A stretch of DNA of 64,000 bases, from positions 1 to 64,000 of the IMG/VR virus record IMGVR_UViG_3300042887_004758. The stretch is one strand, 5' to 3'. The translations under genes and the position numbers were made by a program. Shown here piece by piece: positions 31,183-40,586 of this stretch; position 1 is the first letter of the stretch, and each line of letters opens with the position of its first letter. This stretch comes from a virus. The notes beneath the pieces are model-generated. The model was not told the origin of the DNA. It saw nothing but the letters and a program-made list of their open reading frames with translations, and did not search any database.

Positions 31183-32028
31183 ATGATTGAAAAATTTATT
31201 GAGTTATCACAAGAAACCGATAAAAGTCTCGTAGAATTTATCGAGGCTTTTTTCGGTGGTAATATTGAAGTTTTTTATAAAAAAATTAAATCGAGTGGTG
31301 ATTCAATTCCTGCCTCTATTTTACTTGATCTATATCACCAATATCCAGCATCAACTTTAAAATATGTTTCATCTGTCGGTGATCAGGAACTTAATGAACT
31401 TATATTTGAGGTGTTAATTGATCATAGTAGGGGTTTATCAAAGGATGGTGATGAATATTTCTATCGTATTGATAAGTTAAGAGATTTTGAGATATTCTTT
31501 GATCGTGAGACAAAAGAAGATAGATGGTTAACACAAGGGTTTTGGGACATAGATTGTTATGATTATTGGAATGATGTAATATCTTCTGAAAACAAAAAAA
31601 ATATTAAGAATTTTTCGGATTATGAAAAATCTATAATTTGTATATTCATAGAAACAGCAATTAAAATTTCAATAAAAGATAAAATAAATTCCAAAATATT
31701 TCAGACAATCAGTGATTATTTGGGATACCCCGATGGATCGGGTGTTCGTGAAGATGGAAATGGATATATTTTAAATGTCACCAAAATGATTTCTCAATTG
31801 GCTGAGGACACAAAAGAGTTAATCGAAAATGGTGAAGTTGACAATTCAACACAGCTTGCTTGGGACAACGGAATGTTTTATTTAATACGTTTTACTGTCT
31901 CTATTGAGGTTGAATTCGGTTCATTAGTTGACGAAAACTCGATAAGAAAAGTCTCAAAAGACATTAATAATTATATTACAACATATTTATCTAGTAAAAA
32001 AAATGAAAGAACAACTAAGAGTACTTGA
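31183..32028 (+). CDS. Hypothetical head-region protein, 281 aa
   Basis: Acidic mixed alpha/beta protein with no recognised motif. ATATTTAT ends 4 nt before the ATG. Its last 26 nt overlap the start of the head protease gene, so the two are translationally coupled, which suggests a role in protease regulation or prohead assembly (inference). Confidence 0.7.
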   Translation: MIEKFIELSQETDKSLVEFIEAFFGGNIEVFYKKIKSSGDSIPASILLDLYHQYPASTLKYVSSVGDQELNELIFEVLIDHSRGLSKDGDEYFYRIDKLRDFEIFFDRETKEDRWLTQGFWDIDCYDYWNDVISSENKKNIKNFSDYEKSIICIFIETAIKISIKDKINSKIFQTISDYLGYPDGSGVREDGNGYILNVTKMISQLAEDTKELIENGEVDNSTQLAWDNGMFYLIRFTVSIEVEFGSLVDENSIRKVSKDINNYITTYLSSKKNERTTKST

Positions 32029-32731
32029 GGCTCACGAAACCGGTAAAGGTATTTTGGTGGAGCACGATGCGGGATATATCTCACCAAATCATCCTGAAAA
32101 CGAAAAGGTTATCATGGAATCCAAGTCAATGAGAGATCATTCCAAACCATTTATATTCTATGCTGTTCTTCAAAAGTTTGATACTCCAAATAGAAACGGA
32201 AGATTATATCCCGAAAAAATATTAAAAAGAGAAGCCGAAAATTATAAGAGAATGATCCAAAAGGGAACTTCCCTTTCAGAGTTGAATCACCCCGAATCAT
32301 CTATTGTAGATTTGGAAAGAGTTTCACACATTATTGATGATGTATGGTGGGACGGAAATACCTTGATGGGTAAACTCAGACTTCTAACCTCACCAGCGTT
32401 TCACGAAACAGGTATTGTTTCTACACCTGGTGATATTGCTGCAAACCTTATGAGACAAGGATGTACAATGGGTATATCTTCAAGAGGGGTGGGGACTCTA
32501 AAAAAGAAGGGAGAACAAAATGAAGTACAAGACGATTTTGAACTTATCTGTTTTGACTTAGTTAGTTCACCATCAACACCAGGAGCATATCTTTTTGACA
32601 AACCTGAAGATAAATTCAACTTTGAAGAAAACATAGAAGAAGAAAGAAATTTAAGAAAACCTGAATCTGAAAAAGGATTGGGTAAGTCTCTTGATTTAAT
32701 GAACAAACTTTCCGATTTTTTGGGAAGATAA
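32003..32731 (+). CDS. Prohead maturation protease (gp21-like)
   Basis: A serine protease of the T4 gp21 / herpesvirus-assemblin type: DTPNRNGRLYPEKIL (about residues 53-67), catalytic His in SELNHPESS (about 93), and catalytic Ser in TMGISSRGVG (about 157-158), followed by FDLVSSPSTPGA. These enzymes cut head proteins after [LI]-x-E. Matching sites are visible in the capsid protein and many other proteins in this window. 242 aa is a normal length; the C-terminal 40 residues are a likely autocleaved tail. Confidence 0.93.
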   Translation: MKEQLRVLEAHETGKGILVEHDAGYISPNHPENEKVIMESKSMRDHSKPFIFYAVLQKFDTPNRNGRLYPEKILKREAENYKRMIQKGTSLSELNHPESSIVDLERVSHIIDDVWWDGNTLMGKLRLLTSPAFHETGIVSTPGDIAANLMRQGCTMGISSRGVGTLKKKGEQNEVQDDFELICFDLVSSPSTPGAYLFDKPEDKFNFEENIEEERNLRKPESEKGLGKSLDLMNKLSDFLGR

Positions 32732-32741
32732 ATAATTAATT

Positions 32742-32954
32742 ATGGACGAAAAATATTTCATTGCAAAAATCCAATTTGAAACAGTAGATATTCAAACTGG
32801 TAAAACCAAAAAAACAAGAGAGGAGAAATTGGTGAGGGGTTTTAGTGTAACCGATGTTGAAGCAAAAGTTACAAAGATTTTTGAAAGGTACACTGAAGAT
32901 TGGAGAATCACAAGTGTAATAGAAAGTAAAATCAACGAAGTAATTGAAAAATAA
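32742..32954 (+). CDS. Small DUF4494-like protein, 70 aa
   Basis: A beta-rich N-terminal half (YFIAKIQFETVDIQTGKTKK), LVRGFSVTDVEAKVTKIFER and a final ITSVIESKINEVIE resemble the DUF4494 family of Bacteroidetes, a small protein of unknown function. It follows the protease by 10 nt and ends at an intrinsic terminator. Confidence 0.6.
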   Translation: MDEKYFIAKIQFETVDIQTGKTKKTREEKLVRGFSVTDVEAKVTKIFERYTEDWRITSVIESKINEVIEK

Positions 32955-32981
32955 AAGAGGGGTCATTTGACCCCTCTTTTT
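32953..32981 (+). terminator. Intrinsic terminator
   Basis: AAAGAGGGGTCA/TGACCCCTCTTT stem followed by T-rich sequence; it overlaps the stop codon of the 70-aa gene. Confidence 0.9.
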
Positions 32982-33068
32982 ATTTAATTTCATTAATATA
33001 CAAAAAATGTTAGATTTTTCTATAGAAGGGTATATTTATTTAGAAAAATAAATCTACTTAAATAGAAA

Positions 33069-34322
33069 ATGAGCAAAAAAGAAATTCTATTAGACGATAC
33101 ACTCTTACAGTTGAAGAACTTAGAAGAGTCTATTGCAAAAAACACAAAAGGAATACTTGCTTCAGTAATGAAGGAAGAAATCAAGTCTTTAGTAAAAGAA
33201 TCTTTAGGTGGTGACACCGATGAGATTAAAGAACAAGGTGAGGAAGATGAACTCGATCTTGAACTCGACACCGAGATGGGTGATGAGGGAGAAGAAGAGG
33301 AAGTTGAACTCGACCTTGATGATGAAGAGGAAATGGACGTTGACCTTCCTGCTGAATTCGGAGACGAGGACTTGGAATCTATGGATGACGAGGAACTCGA
33401 AATGGATTTTGAAGACGAAATGGAAGACGAAGATTTAATCGACATCACAAACATGAGTGATGAAGAACTCGTAAAGGTTTTCAAATTGATGGGTGATCAA
33501 GATGGAGTTATCGTTCAAAAGGAAGATGACGAAATTCACTTGAAAGATGAAAATGCAGATGTAGAATATGAAATTCAATTGGAAGGTGAAGATCACGAAT
33601 TGGAGGAAATGATGGACATGGAGGAAATGATCGACATGGATGAACTCGAAGAAGAAATGGAAGTTTCTGAAATGGAGGACATGGAAGTTTCTGAAATGGA
33701 GGACATGGACGAAGAGGAAGTGATGTACGAAATTGAGTTTGACGAAGAAGAAGAAGACGAAGAAGAAGAGGAAGAAGTTGAGTTAGAAGAAACATACGAA
33801 GAGGCTCACGAAGGTGAGGCACACAAAGAAGAAGCCAAGGAAGCGGCTAGAACCTTGGGTAATGGAAAGGCTTTTGGTAGAAAAGGTTTACCAAAACCAA
33901 GATCAGCACCTTATCATTTGAAAGTAGAATCTTATGAAAAACAAATAAGTCTACTCAAAGAAAAGAATGAAGAGTACAAAAAGGCTCTTGACCTTTTCAG
34001 AACTAAATTAAACGAGGTTGCGATTTTCAACTCAAATTTAGCTTACGCTACCAGATTGTTCACTGAACATTCTACAACCAAACAGGAGAAAATCAATATT
34101 CTTAAAAGATTTGACAACGTAGAGACATTAAAAGAATCAAAAAATCTCTATAAGTCAATCAAGAATGAATTGGTTTCCTCTACAAATGTTGTAACCGAAT
34201 CTGTGGTAAACAAAGTTCAAAAAACACCACAAAAAGGTTCAACAAACTTAGTTGAATCTAAAACATACGAGAACGCTCAGTTCTTGAGAATGAAAGATTT
34301 AATGAACAAAATAAACAAATAA
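33069..34322 (+). CDS. Acidic prohead scaffold protein (gp22-like)
   Basis: Residues about 55-250 are dominated by Glu, Asp and Met, including a tandem repeat of SEMEDMEV; the C-terminal third is a coiled coil (YEKQISLLKEKNEEYKKALD) ending in LVESKTYENAQF. Composition, size (417 aa) and position between protease and capsid gene match the T4 scaffold gp22, which forms the prohead core and is degraded by the protease during maturation. Promoter motif ATATTTAT at 33032-33039. Confidence 0.82.
   Translation: MSKKEILLDDTLLQLKNLEESIAKNTKGILASVMKEEIKSLVKESLGGDTDEIKEQGEEDELDLELDTEMGDEGEEEEVELDLDDEEEMDVDLPAEFGDEDLESMDDEELEMDFEDEMEDEDLIDITNMSDEELVKVFKLMGDQDGVIVQKEDDEIHLKDENADVEYEIQLEGEDHELEEMMDMEEMIDMDELEEEMEVSEMEDMEVSEMEDMDEEEVMYEIEFDEEEEDEEEEEEVELEETYEEAHEGEAHKEEAKEAARTLGNGKAFGRKGLPKPRSAPYHLKVESYEKQISLLKEKNEEYKKALDLFRTKLNEVAIFNSNLAYATRLFTEHSTTKQEKINILKRFDNVETLKESKNLYKSIKNELVSSTNVVTESVVNKVQKTPQKGSTNLVESKTYENAQFLRMKDLMNKINK
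33660..33707 (+). repeat. 24-bp tandem duplication in scaffold gene
   Basis: Two identical 24-bp units encode the duplicated Glu/Met/Asp segment of the scaffold protein. Confidence 0.85.
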
Positions 34323-34343
34323 ACTAAACAAAAAAAAATTAAT

Positions 34344-36146
34344 ATGGGAGCATTATTAGAAAGTGGTTTAGTTGGTAACATCGGTCTTAAGCACCTTAAA
34401 GTTATCAAAGAAGACACTATAAACAAATGGGACAAACTTGGTTTCTTGGAAGGATTGGGCGGACACTTAAAAGAAAACATGGCTCAACTTTATGAGAACC
34501 AAGCGTCACACTTAATCAACGAAGCGGCATCAACAGATTCTTCAGGTTCATTTGAGACTGTTGTATTCCCTATCATCAGAAGAGTTTTCTCAAAACTTTT
34601 GGCTAATGATATCGTTTCTGTTCAGGCGATGAACTTACCTATCGGTAAACTTTTCTACTTCGTACCTAAGATTCAAGCTTATGATACAGGAAATGCACAT
34701 TATCCACCGGTTGGTTCACCTGAAGCGGTTGCAAACGGGGATAATAATCCAAACCAAGGATATTCAACAGGTAAAAACCTTTATGATAGATTCTATGAGG
34801 GTAATGAAGCAACTTTGGACCCTCCTGGTTTGTTCGACTACTCAAAAGGAAGATATTCTTCAATTACTTCAACTGACGTTGTTACACAAGTTTGGAGTAG
34901 TGGTGATTTGATTGCATCAGGTTATGGTGCTGGTGAATACAGAAAAGTTCTCCTTACATTATCAGGATTTAGTAACGGTGGTTTTGGTAAATTACTCGGA
35001 CCTGACGGTAATATGGTTGATAGTGAGACTTTCCTTTCGGATTTGACTGTAAAAGCAACAACTATAGCTGGAGGTGCATTCTCAGGTGCTGGTAGTGGTA
35101 ACTTACTCTTTAGAGTTGTGACTCAAAAATACGGAAAAGGAATTGTTCAATATGGATCACAAGAAACTGTAGCTTTCGGACAAAGCAATACAGGTAATGG
35201 TGGAACTTTTGACAATATTTGTGATGCGAATGGTAAAATTTACTTAGAAGTTGACCTTCAGGTTCCTTGTTCCATAGGTGCAAATTCATTGGATGGTTAC
35301 TCAGGTTTAACTACTACCTTTGCAGGTACTTCAATTGCGGGATCCCAATTCTACTGTACTTACAGAATTTATGAAGAACTCGAATTCGAAGATAAGATTG
35401 GTGAAGTTTCATTTGATCTTGAGTCTGTGACTGTTTCTGTTTCAGAAAGAAAGTTGAGAGCTCAATGGTCTCCTGAACTTGCTCAAGACGTTGCTGCGTT
35501 CCACAACATCGACGCTGAGGCTGAATTGACAGCGTTGTTATCAGAACAGGTCGCGGCAGAAATCGACAGAGAAATCTTGAGAGATTTGAGAAAAGGTGCG
35601 GCATGGCAGTTAAGATGGGACTACAACGGTTGGAAGAGAGGTACATCATCTAACCCATTAACCCAGTACACACAGAAGGATTGGAACCAAACATTGATCA
35701 CTGCGATCAACCAACTTTCTGCACAAATCCACAAATCAACATTGAGAGGTGGTGCGAACTGGATCGTTGTTTCATCCGAAGTTTCAGCTATTTTTGATGA
35801 CTTGGAATACTTCCACGTTTCAAACGCAGCTCCTGAACAGGATCAATACAACATGGGTATTGAAAGAGTTGGTACATTATCTGGTAGATACCAGGTTTAC
35901 CGTGACCCATACTTCCCACCAAACCAAATCTTGATTGGTCATAAGGGAACGTCATTACTTGACACAGGTTACGTTTACGCACCATATGTACCTCTCCAAT
36001 TGACACCAACAATGTATAACCCATTCAACTTCACCCCAATCAAGGGTATCATGACCAGATACGCTAAGAAGATGGTGAACAACAGATTCTACGGTAGAAT
36101 CACTGTTGATGGTGTTAGAACATTCGACCTCAACGAATTGAGATAA
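34344..36146 (+). CDS. Major capsid protein (gp23-like)
   Basis: T4 gp23-type HK97-fold protein: an N-terminal helical propeptide of 60 residues ending SHLINE before AASTDSS (predicted protease site), then VFPIIRRVFSKLLANDIVSV, QAMNLPIGKLFYF, and a C-terminal conserved part with TPTMYNPFNFTPIKGIMTRY. At 600 aa it is somewhat longer than T4 gp23 (521), with extra loops at about residues 190-330 that may form an insertion domain. Codon use is richer in C at many positions, consistent with very high expression. Ends at a UUCG-loop terminator. Confidence 0.95.
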   Translation: MGALLESGLVGNIGLKHLKVIKEDTINKWDKLGFLEGLGGHLKENMAQLYENQASHLINEAASTDSSGSFETVVFPIIRRVFSKLLANDIVSVQAMNLPIGKLFYFVPKIQAYDTGNAHYPPVGSPEAVANGDNNPNQGYSTGKNLYDRFYEGNEATLDPPGLFDYSKGRYSSITSTDVVTQVWSSGDLIASGYGAGEYRKVLLTLSGFSNGGFGKLLGPDGNMVDSETFLSDLTVKATTIAGGAFSGAGSGNLLFRVVTQKYGKGIVQYGSQETVAFGQSNTGNGGTFDNICDANGKIYLEVDLQVPCSIGANSLDGYSGLTTTFAGTSIAGSQFYCTYRIYEELEFEDKIGEVSFDLESVTVSVSERKLRAQWSPELAQDVAAFHNIDAEAELTALLSEQVAAEIDREILRDLRKGAAWQLRWDYNGWKRGTSSNPLTQYTQKDWNQTLITAINQLSAQIHKSTLRGGANWIVVSSEVSAIFDDLEYFHVSNAAPEQDQYNMGIERVGTLSGRYQVYRDPYFPPNQILIGHKGTSLLDTGYVYAPYVPLQLTPTMYNPFNFTPIKGIMTRYAKKMVNNRFYGRITVDGVRTFDLNELR

Positions 36147-36164
36147 TCAATTTAGAACACAAAG

Positions 36165-36190
36165 AAAAAGGGAACTTCGGTTCCCTTTTT
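36165..36190 (+). terminator. Intrinsic terminator with UUCG tetraloop
   Basis: AAAAAGGGAAC-TTCG-GTTCCCTTTTT directly after the capsid gene; also usable for the convergent 74-aa gene. Confidence 0.92.
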
Positions 36191-36415
36191 TTATTCCTCA
36201 GAATTTCTGATTTTTCTTATAGATTTACTTATAATTTCAGCTTCTTCCAAACTTAGAATACCCTTCCCTTGTGCGTATTCACAGCACCACATCAAACAGA
36301 ACATGGATTGTTCTACTGTAAGATTATCTATAAATTTGTTCAAATCATCAACTGTGTAATAATTCAGAGTATTGAATAAAATACCGAGTGGTTTTTGTTC
36401 TTCTTCATTTTCCAT
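36191..36415 (-). CDS. Small hypothetical protein, 74 aa
   Basis: Starts MENEEEQKPLGILF; helical with several Cys and Trp in the middle (SMFCLMWCCEYAQ). Not recognised. Transcribed opposite to the head block and divergently from the next plus-strand gene. The start at 36415 is preferred over one five codons earlier because it leaves room for the divergent promoter. Confidence 0.6.
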   Translation of the reverse strand: MENEEEQKPLGILFNTLNYYTVDDLNKFIDNLTVEQSMFCLMWCCEYAQGKGILSLEEAEIISKSIRKIRNSEE

Positions 36416-36458
36416 AGGTAAAAAATACAATTTTCCGATATATTTATCAATAAAAAAG

Positions 36459-37361
36459 ATGTCTCAGTTAAAAGAAGATTTAGCGGTTTGGTTTGGTAAA
36501 AAGAAAAAATCTAAAGGGTCAAAACAACCACAAGGGCCGTGGGTGAATATATGTAAAAAAAAGGAAGGTGGTGGTCATCCTCCCTGTGGAAGAGATGAGG
36601 GTGAAACAAGAGGTTATCCTGTATGTAGGGCTAGATCTGTGGCTTCCAAAATGACTGAAGAGGAGAAAAAATCTGCTTGTGCAAGAAAAAGATCAAAAGA
36701 AAAGAAAGACCCTCAATCAGGGAAGGGACAAAAACCAACAAGAATTCAAATAAAAGGATACAAAAAAGAATCAGTTATGGATAAAAAGCCAATTTTTGAG
36801 TGGAAAACTCTCAACGAAAATAAGATTGTTTTGAGTGAAGAAATGAAATATCATATTGATAATAATATTTCAATTCACGAAAATGTTTTTAGGATGGGAT
36901 CTGACAAATATTTCTCTTTATTTAGGGAAGCAAGAAGTTTGGGTTATGAAAACTTCAACAATCAAGTGGATAGATGGTTAATTAAAAATACAGATATTGG
37001 TTTGTTTGAACTATATGAAGGGGAATTAGTTCCTTTAGATGTCCCGATGTTATATGAAGCCGAGTATCAGGGAAAAAAGGTTCAATTAAATAAACCTATG
37101 AGAGGGGGTAGTGGTGGAAAAAAATTCAAGGTTTATGTAAAAGATCCAAAGACGGGTAATGTAAGAAAAGTTTCATTTGGTGCCGCTGGAGGTGGTGGAT
37201 CCTTGGCTGTTAAATTAAAAGATCCTGCGGCTAAGAGATCATTTGCCGCAAGACACAAATGTCATACAACCAAAGACAAAACAACTGCGTCTTATTGGGC
37301 ATGTCGTTTACCAAGATATGCTAAGTCTTTGGGGTTAAGTGGTGGTGGAACATGGTGGTAA
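36459..37361 (+). CDS. DUF5872-like virion protein, 300 aa
   Basis: The first 90 residues match the DUF5872 pattern of phage structural genes: DLAVWFGKKKKSKGSKQPQG, PWVNICKKKEGGGHPPCGR, then YPVCRARSVASKM. The C-terminal 90 residues carry a second Cys/His set (AARHKCHTTKDKTTASYWAC then RLPRY), which also recurs near head genes of T4-like cyanophages. Probably a metal-binding structural or neck-region protein. ATATTTAT lies 11 nt before the ATG. Overlaps the next gene by 10 nt. Confidence 0.78.
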   Translation: MSQLKEDLAVWFGKKKKSKGSKQPQGPWVNICKKKEGGGHPPCGRDEGETRGYPVCRARSVASKMTEEEKKSACARKRSKEKKDPQSGKGQKPTRIQIKGYKKESVMDKKPIFEWKTLNENKIVLSEEMKYHIDNNISIHENVFRMGSDKYFSLFREARSLGYENFNNQVDRWLIKNTDIGLFELYEGELVPLDVPMLYEAEYQGKKVQLNKPMRGGSGGKKFKVYVKDPKTGNVRKVSFGAAGGGGSLAVKLKDPAAKRSFAARHKCHTTKDKTTASYWACRLPRYAKSLGLSGGGTWW

Positions 37362-37621
37362 ATCCTTATCAGGAAGAAGTAAATGACCGTGTAATCACCC
37401 GCATTTTCAACGAAAATGTTGGGAGTGATGAACTGGTATGGCATCGTGATAGAAACGACCGTATTGTGGAGATATTGGAGTCTGACGGATGGTATTTTCA
37501 GTTTGAAGATCAGTTACCAACAGAAATGAAAAAAGGGGATGTATTGAACATCCCCAAAGAAAGTTATCACCGAATTATCAAAGGTTCAAATGATTTGATT
37601 GTGAAGATTTACGAAATTTGA
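37352..37621 (+). CDS. Cupin-like small protein, 89 aa
   Basis: A short beta-barrel-like protein: ELVWHRDRNDRIVEILESDG, WYFQFEDQLP, then GDVLNIPKESYHRIIKGSND. The pattern HRD...IP...YHR resembles cupin/hydroxylase-like small proteins found in T4-like marine phages. The conserved His residues suggest metal binding. Coupled by overlap to the DUF5872-like gene; role in virions unknown. Confidence 0.7.
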   Translation: MVVNPYQEEVNDRVITRIFNENVGSDELVWHRDRNDRIVEILESDGWYFQFEDQLPTEMKKGDVLNIPKESYHRIIKGSNDLIVKIYEI

Positions 37622-37754
37622 TTTGGTAGTGTGGTGAAGACATTAAATCTTCGTGGAATAAATTAAAATAATCTAACGCTGAATCCGCAGATTGAGCCTC
37701 TGTTTGGTTAATAACTTTTCCTTCCTTAATTAGTTCATAGGTCCGATAATTCAT
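37578..37754 (-). CDS. Small hypothetical protein, 58 aa
   Basis: MNYRTYELIKEGKVINQTEA..., a compact alpha/beta peptide with no recognised motif. It overlaps the cupin-like gene on the other strand by 44 nt at its 3' end, which is unusual in this genome, so it is a moderate-confidence gene. Confidence 0.5.
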   Translation of the reverse strand: MNYRTYELIKEGKVINQTEAQSADSALDYFNLFHEDLMSSPHYQIKFRKSSQSNHLNL

Positions 37755-37801
37755 TGTTATGGGATTTGTCAATAAATACACAAAAATGTGTAATAATTAC
37801 A

Positions 37802-40585
37802 TCAATTGAAATTATATTTCAAACTAAAATTGACATTTGATCCCATCCTTGTTTCTTGCCATCTGTTGTCCCCTTCATCCAATTTTTCATTACCGTTAAG
37901 GTCTTGGAACATCACCAAATCTTGTGAGAGTAAATCTCTAACATTAAATTTCATTTCAATATTTCCGAATTTTTTGGAAACCTGAAGATCAATCAAATTT
38001 CGCCCATTTTCCCAAACCGATGGTTCTTGAATATTTCCGACGATGAAGATTCTCGGACCGACCATATTGTAACTTGCGGAAACATTCCAATTATTTTGTG
38101 TGTTATATAACAAACCAAAGTTATAAACATAAGGTGATTGACCCTGTAATGGTCTTCCATTTTCAGATCCCTCAAATCCATTCAAATCAACTTCAGATTG
38201 AACCAATGAAACATTGGATGTAAGATTTAGATTGTCAATCAGATTTATTTTACCTTCAAATTCAATACCTCTGATAAACGCACTTTCAACATTCGAATAA
38301 TAAATCTCTGGTGCCCCTGAAACACCAGTTCTATTAATCAATTCAATTGGATTGGTTAAGTTCTTGTTGAATATCGAAATAGAAAAAATCTCATTTAAAT
38401 CGGGATAAAACTCAAACCTTACTTCTTGGTTATTTATTTTTGTTCTTTCTAAATATGGATTTCCTGTGATGATATTATCTTGAATAAAGTTGTAGAAGGT
38501 GAAGGGTGCGAGTTCTCTAAATTCAGGTCTTGAAACACTTGAATATACGGACGACCTAAGTTGGGTCTTTTCATTTATTGTATAAACAAAATTGAATGAA
38601 GGTAAGAAGTCAGTTATATTACTATTAATATGAATTGGTTTATTTGAACCAAATTCTGTGTAGAAAAAGTTTTGATTGTAATTTTCAATTCTTACACCAT
38701 AGATAAATCTGAATGATTTATATTTTGTATCAAATGATGTATATCCCGCCCCTAATGTGGAGTTTGCATTATAACTATCATCCACATTGGTTGATTCATC
38801 TAATTTAAAACCACCCATCCCATTGTCCAATAGTCCCATATTTTCTTGTGAAAAAATCTGACTTGGATCCAAAAGAAGTAATGAACTATCAAAATAACCG
38901 TTTTGTGGTTTGTATTGTGAATAACCTAAGTTACGAGAGATAAAATTTCTATCTCTGTGTTGATACATCCCACCTATCTTCACTTCATTTTCAAATGAAC
39001 CGAGTGTTATATTTCTTGACCAATCTAATTTTCCTGAATATAGATCTTCATCAGAATAAGACCAAAACATATTTCCCGCTGCGGTGGGGATAGTTCCATT
39101 TGATTGTATTACAGCAGTATATTGTGTATTTGGATCATCTTCATTCAAAGAATATTTTCGGTAAACTATTCTTCTTAAGTTTGGAATATCTCTTCTAACA
39201 TTGTTGTAACTCAAATTCCAATTCAACTTTGAATTTATGATGTTGTGAGTTCCAATTAACTGTTGTGATAAAAAGTTATTTTGTGTATACCAAAAATTTG
39301 TGGATCTTTCCCATTGTCTTGGGTCATTATCCATCTCTCTTACACCTTGTCTTACGTTAATTCTATCTTCAGAATTTATGGTGTAAAAGTTCTTTAATTT
39401 TATGGTATTATTAGGATTTAATAACAAAGAAAAATTAAGAAGACCACTGTTTGCGATATTGTGAACAAAAACTGAGTCATTAAGTTCCATCTTTTGAACA
39501 ACACCCAAACTTTGTTCTTCAAAATCTCTTCTTGTTGTAGTGGTGGTATTAAACTGACTTGAATAATTATAAGCTCCGCTTAAAAGAAGGGTTCTACTTC
39601 CAAATGAATAATTTTTTCCTACTGAATATTGAAAAGTAGAAGATACAGGTGCTTTTCTTGAATATGTTGACCAATCCGTTTGAATCAACGATGCAAGTTC
39701 AGCTCTTTCTTGTTTGGATAAATTTACAAACTCAGAAGTGTTTGGAATATTGTCGGGTAAACATCTAAATTCCGATCCCAACCCAATTGGATCCATCGGA
39801 CTCCCTCTGTAAGTTCCAAAGTCTTGGAAGGTGGTCATCGTGTTGAATGATGTTCCGATCTGAAAATTCTGATATGTCACTTCCTTCGGATCTGTTGTAT
39901 TGATGTTAATTAAACCACCTGAGAATTCACCAGAGAGATCAGGTGAGGACGATTTATTAACATACAAGTTGTCAATCATATTGGAAGGAAACAAATCAAA
40001 TGAAAATGCTCTTCTATCTGATTCGGTTGAAGGGAGAGGAGTTCCATTGATATAAGCGAAGTTATATCTATCGTTTAAACCCCTGATAATAACAAATTTA
40101 TTTTCTTGTATTGTTACACCCCCAACTCTTTTGAATACATCGGATGCTTTAGCGTCGGGTGTTTTACTAAAAACCTCTGAAGAAACACCATCAATAACTG
40201 ATGCTGATCTTTTTTGTAAAGCAATCATCTGTGTTGCAGATTGTTGATTTGCCTGAGCAACAACTGTGGCCTCACCTATTTCCAAAAAGACGGGGTTAAG
40301 AGATACATCAACAACCCCACTTTTTCCAACCATATTTATACTTTCAACTGAAGTGTCATAACCGATAAAACTGAATCTAACATTATAAACCCCTGAAGGA
40401 ATATTTTGAATTGAGAAGTTTCCATCAAGGTCACTCATCGTCCCTTTACCTAATTCCTCAATATATACCGTTGCACCAATCAACGACTCCCGTGATTGAG
40501 AGTCGTTGACCGTGCCAGATAAATTATATTGTGAAAATAAACAAAAAGGTAAGAATAAAAATATAAATAAGTTGAAGTATTTCAT
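37802..40585 (-). CDS. TonB-dependent outer-membrane receptor
   Basis: Full-length SusC/CirA-type architecture: signal peptide (1-19), carboxypeptidase-like regulatory domain (about 22-100: LSGTVNDSQSRESLIGATVY), plug (about 110-245, with VGGVTIQENKFVIIRGLNDR and SGEFSGGLININT) and a 22-strand-type barrel ending in a C-terminal aromatic strand (NFSLKYNFN). Such receptors import large or scarce substrates across the outer membrane with TonB energy. Finding one on a phage, amid virion genes and 1 nt from a T9SS cargo gene, is highly unusual. Substrate unknown; a Pho-box-like repeat upstream of the pair hints at phosphate limitation. Confidence 0.93.
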   Translation of the reverse strand: MKYFNLFIFLFLPFCLFSQYNLSGTVNDSQSRESLIGATVYIEELGKGTMSDLDGNFSIQNIPSGVYNVRFSFIGYDTSVESINMVGKSGVVDVSLNPVFLEIGEATVVAQANQQSATQMIALQKRSASVIDGVSSEVFSKTPDAKASDVFKRVGGVTIQENKFVIIRGLNDRYNFAYINGTPLPSTESDRRAFSFDLFPSNMIDNLYVNKSSSPDLSGEFSGGLININTTDPKEVTYQNFQIGTSFNTMTTFQDFGTYRGSPMDPIGLGSEFRCLPDNIPNTSEFVNLSKQERAELASLIQTDWSTYSRKAPVSSTFQYSVGKNYSFGSRTLLLSGAYNYSSQFNTTTTTRRDFEEQSLGVVQKMELNDSVFVHNIANSGLLNFSLLLNPNNTIKLKNFYTINSEDRINVRQGVREMDNDPRQWERSTNFWYTQNNFLSQQLIGTHNIINSKLNWNLSYNNVRRDIPNLRRIVYRKYSLNEDDPNTQYTAVIQSNGTIPTAAGNMFWSYSDEDLYSGKLDWSRNITLGSFENEVKIGGMYQHRDRNFISRNLGYSQYKPQNGYFDSSLLLLDPSQIFSQENMGLLDNGMGGFKLDESTNVDDSYNANSTLGAGYTSFDTKYKSFRFIYGVRIENYNQNFFYTEFGSNKPIHINSNITDFLPSFNFVYTINEKTQLRSSVYSSVSRPEFRELAPFTFYNFIQDNIITGNPYLERTKINNQEVRFEFYPDLNEIFSISIFNKNLTNPIELINRTGVSGAPEIYYSNVESAFIRGIEFEGKINLIDNLNLTSNVSLVQSEVDLNGFEGSENGRPLQGQSPYVYNFGLLYNTQNNWNVSASYNMVGPRIFIVGNIQEPSVWENGRNLIDLQVSKKFGNIEMKFNVRDLLSQDLVMFQDLNGNEKLDEGDNRWQETRMGSNVNFSLKYNFN

Positions 40586-40586
40586 T

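Noticed and set aside
33020-33822. Ser-rich and Pro/Leu-rich antisense ORFs under the scaffold gene
   Set aside because: Reverse complement of GAA/GAC repeats in the acidic scaffold.
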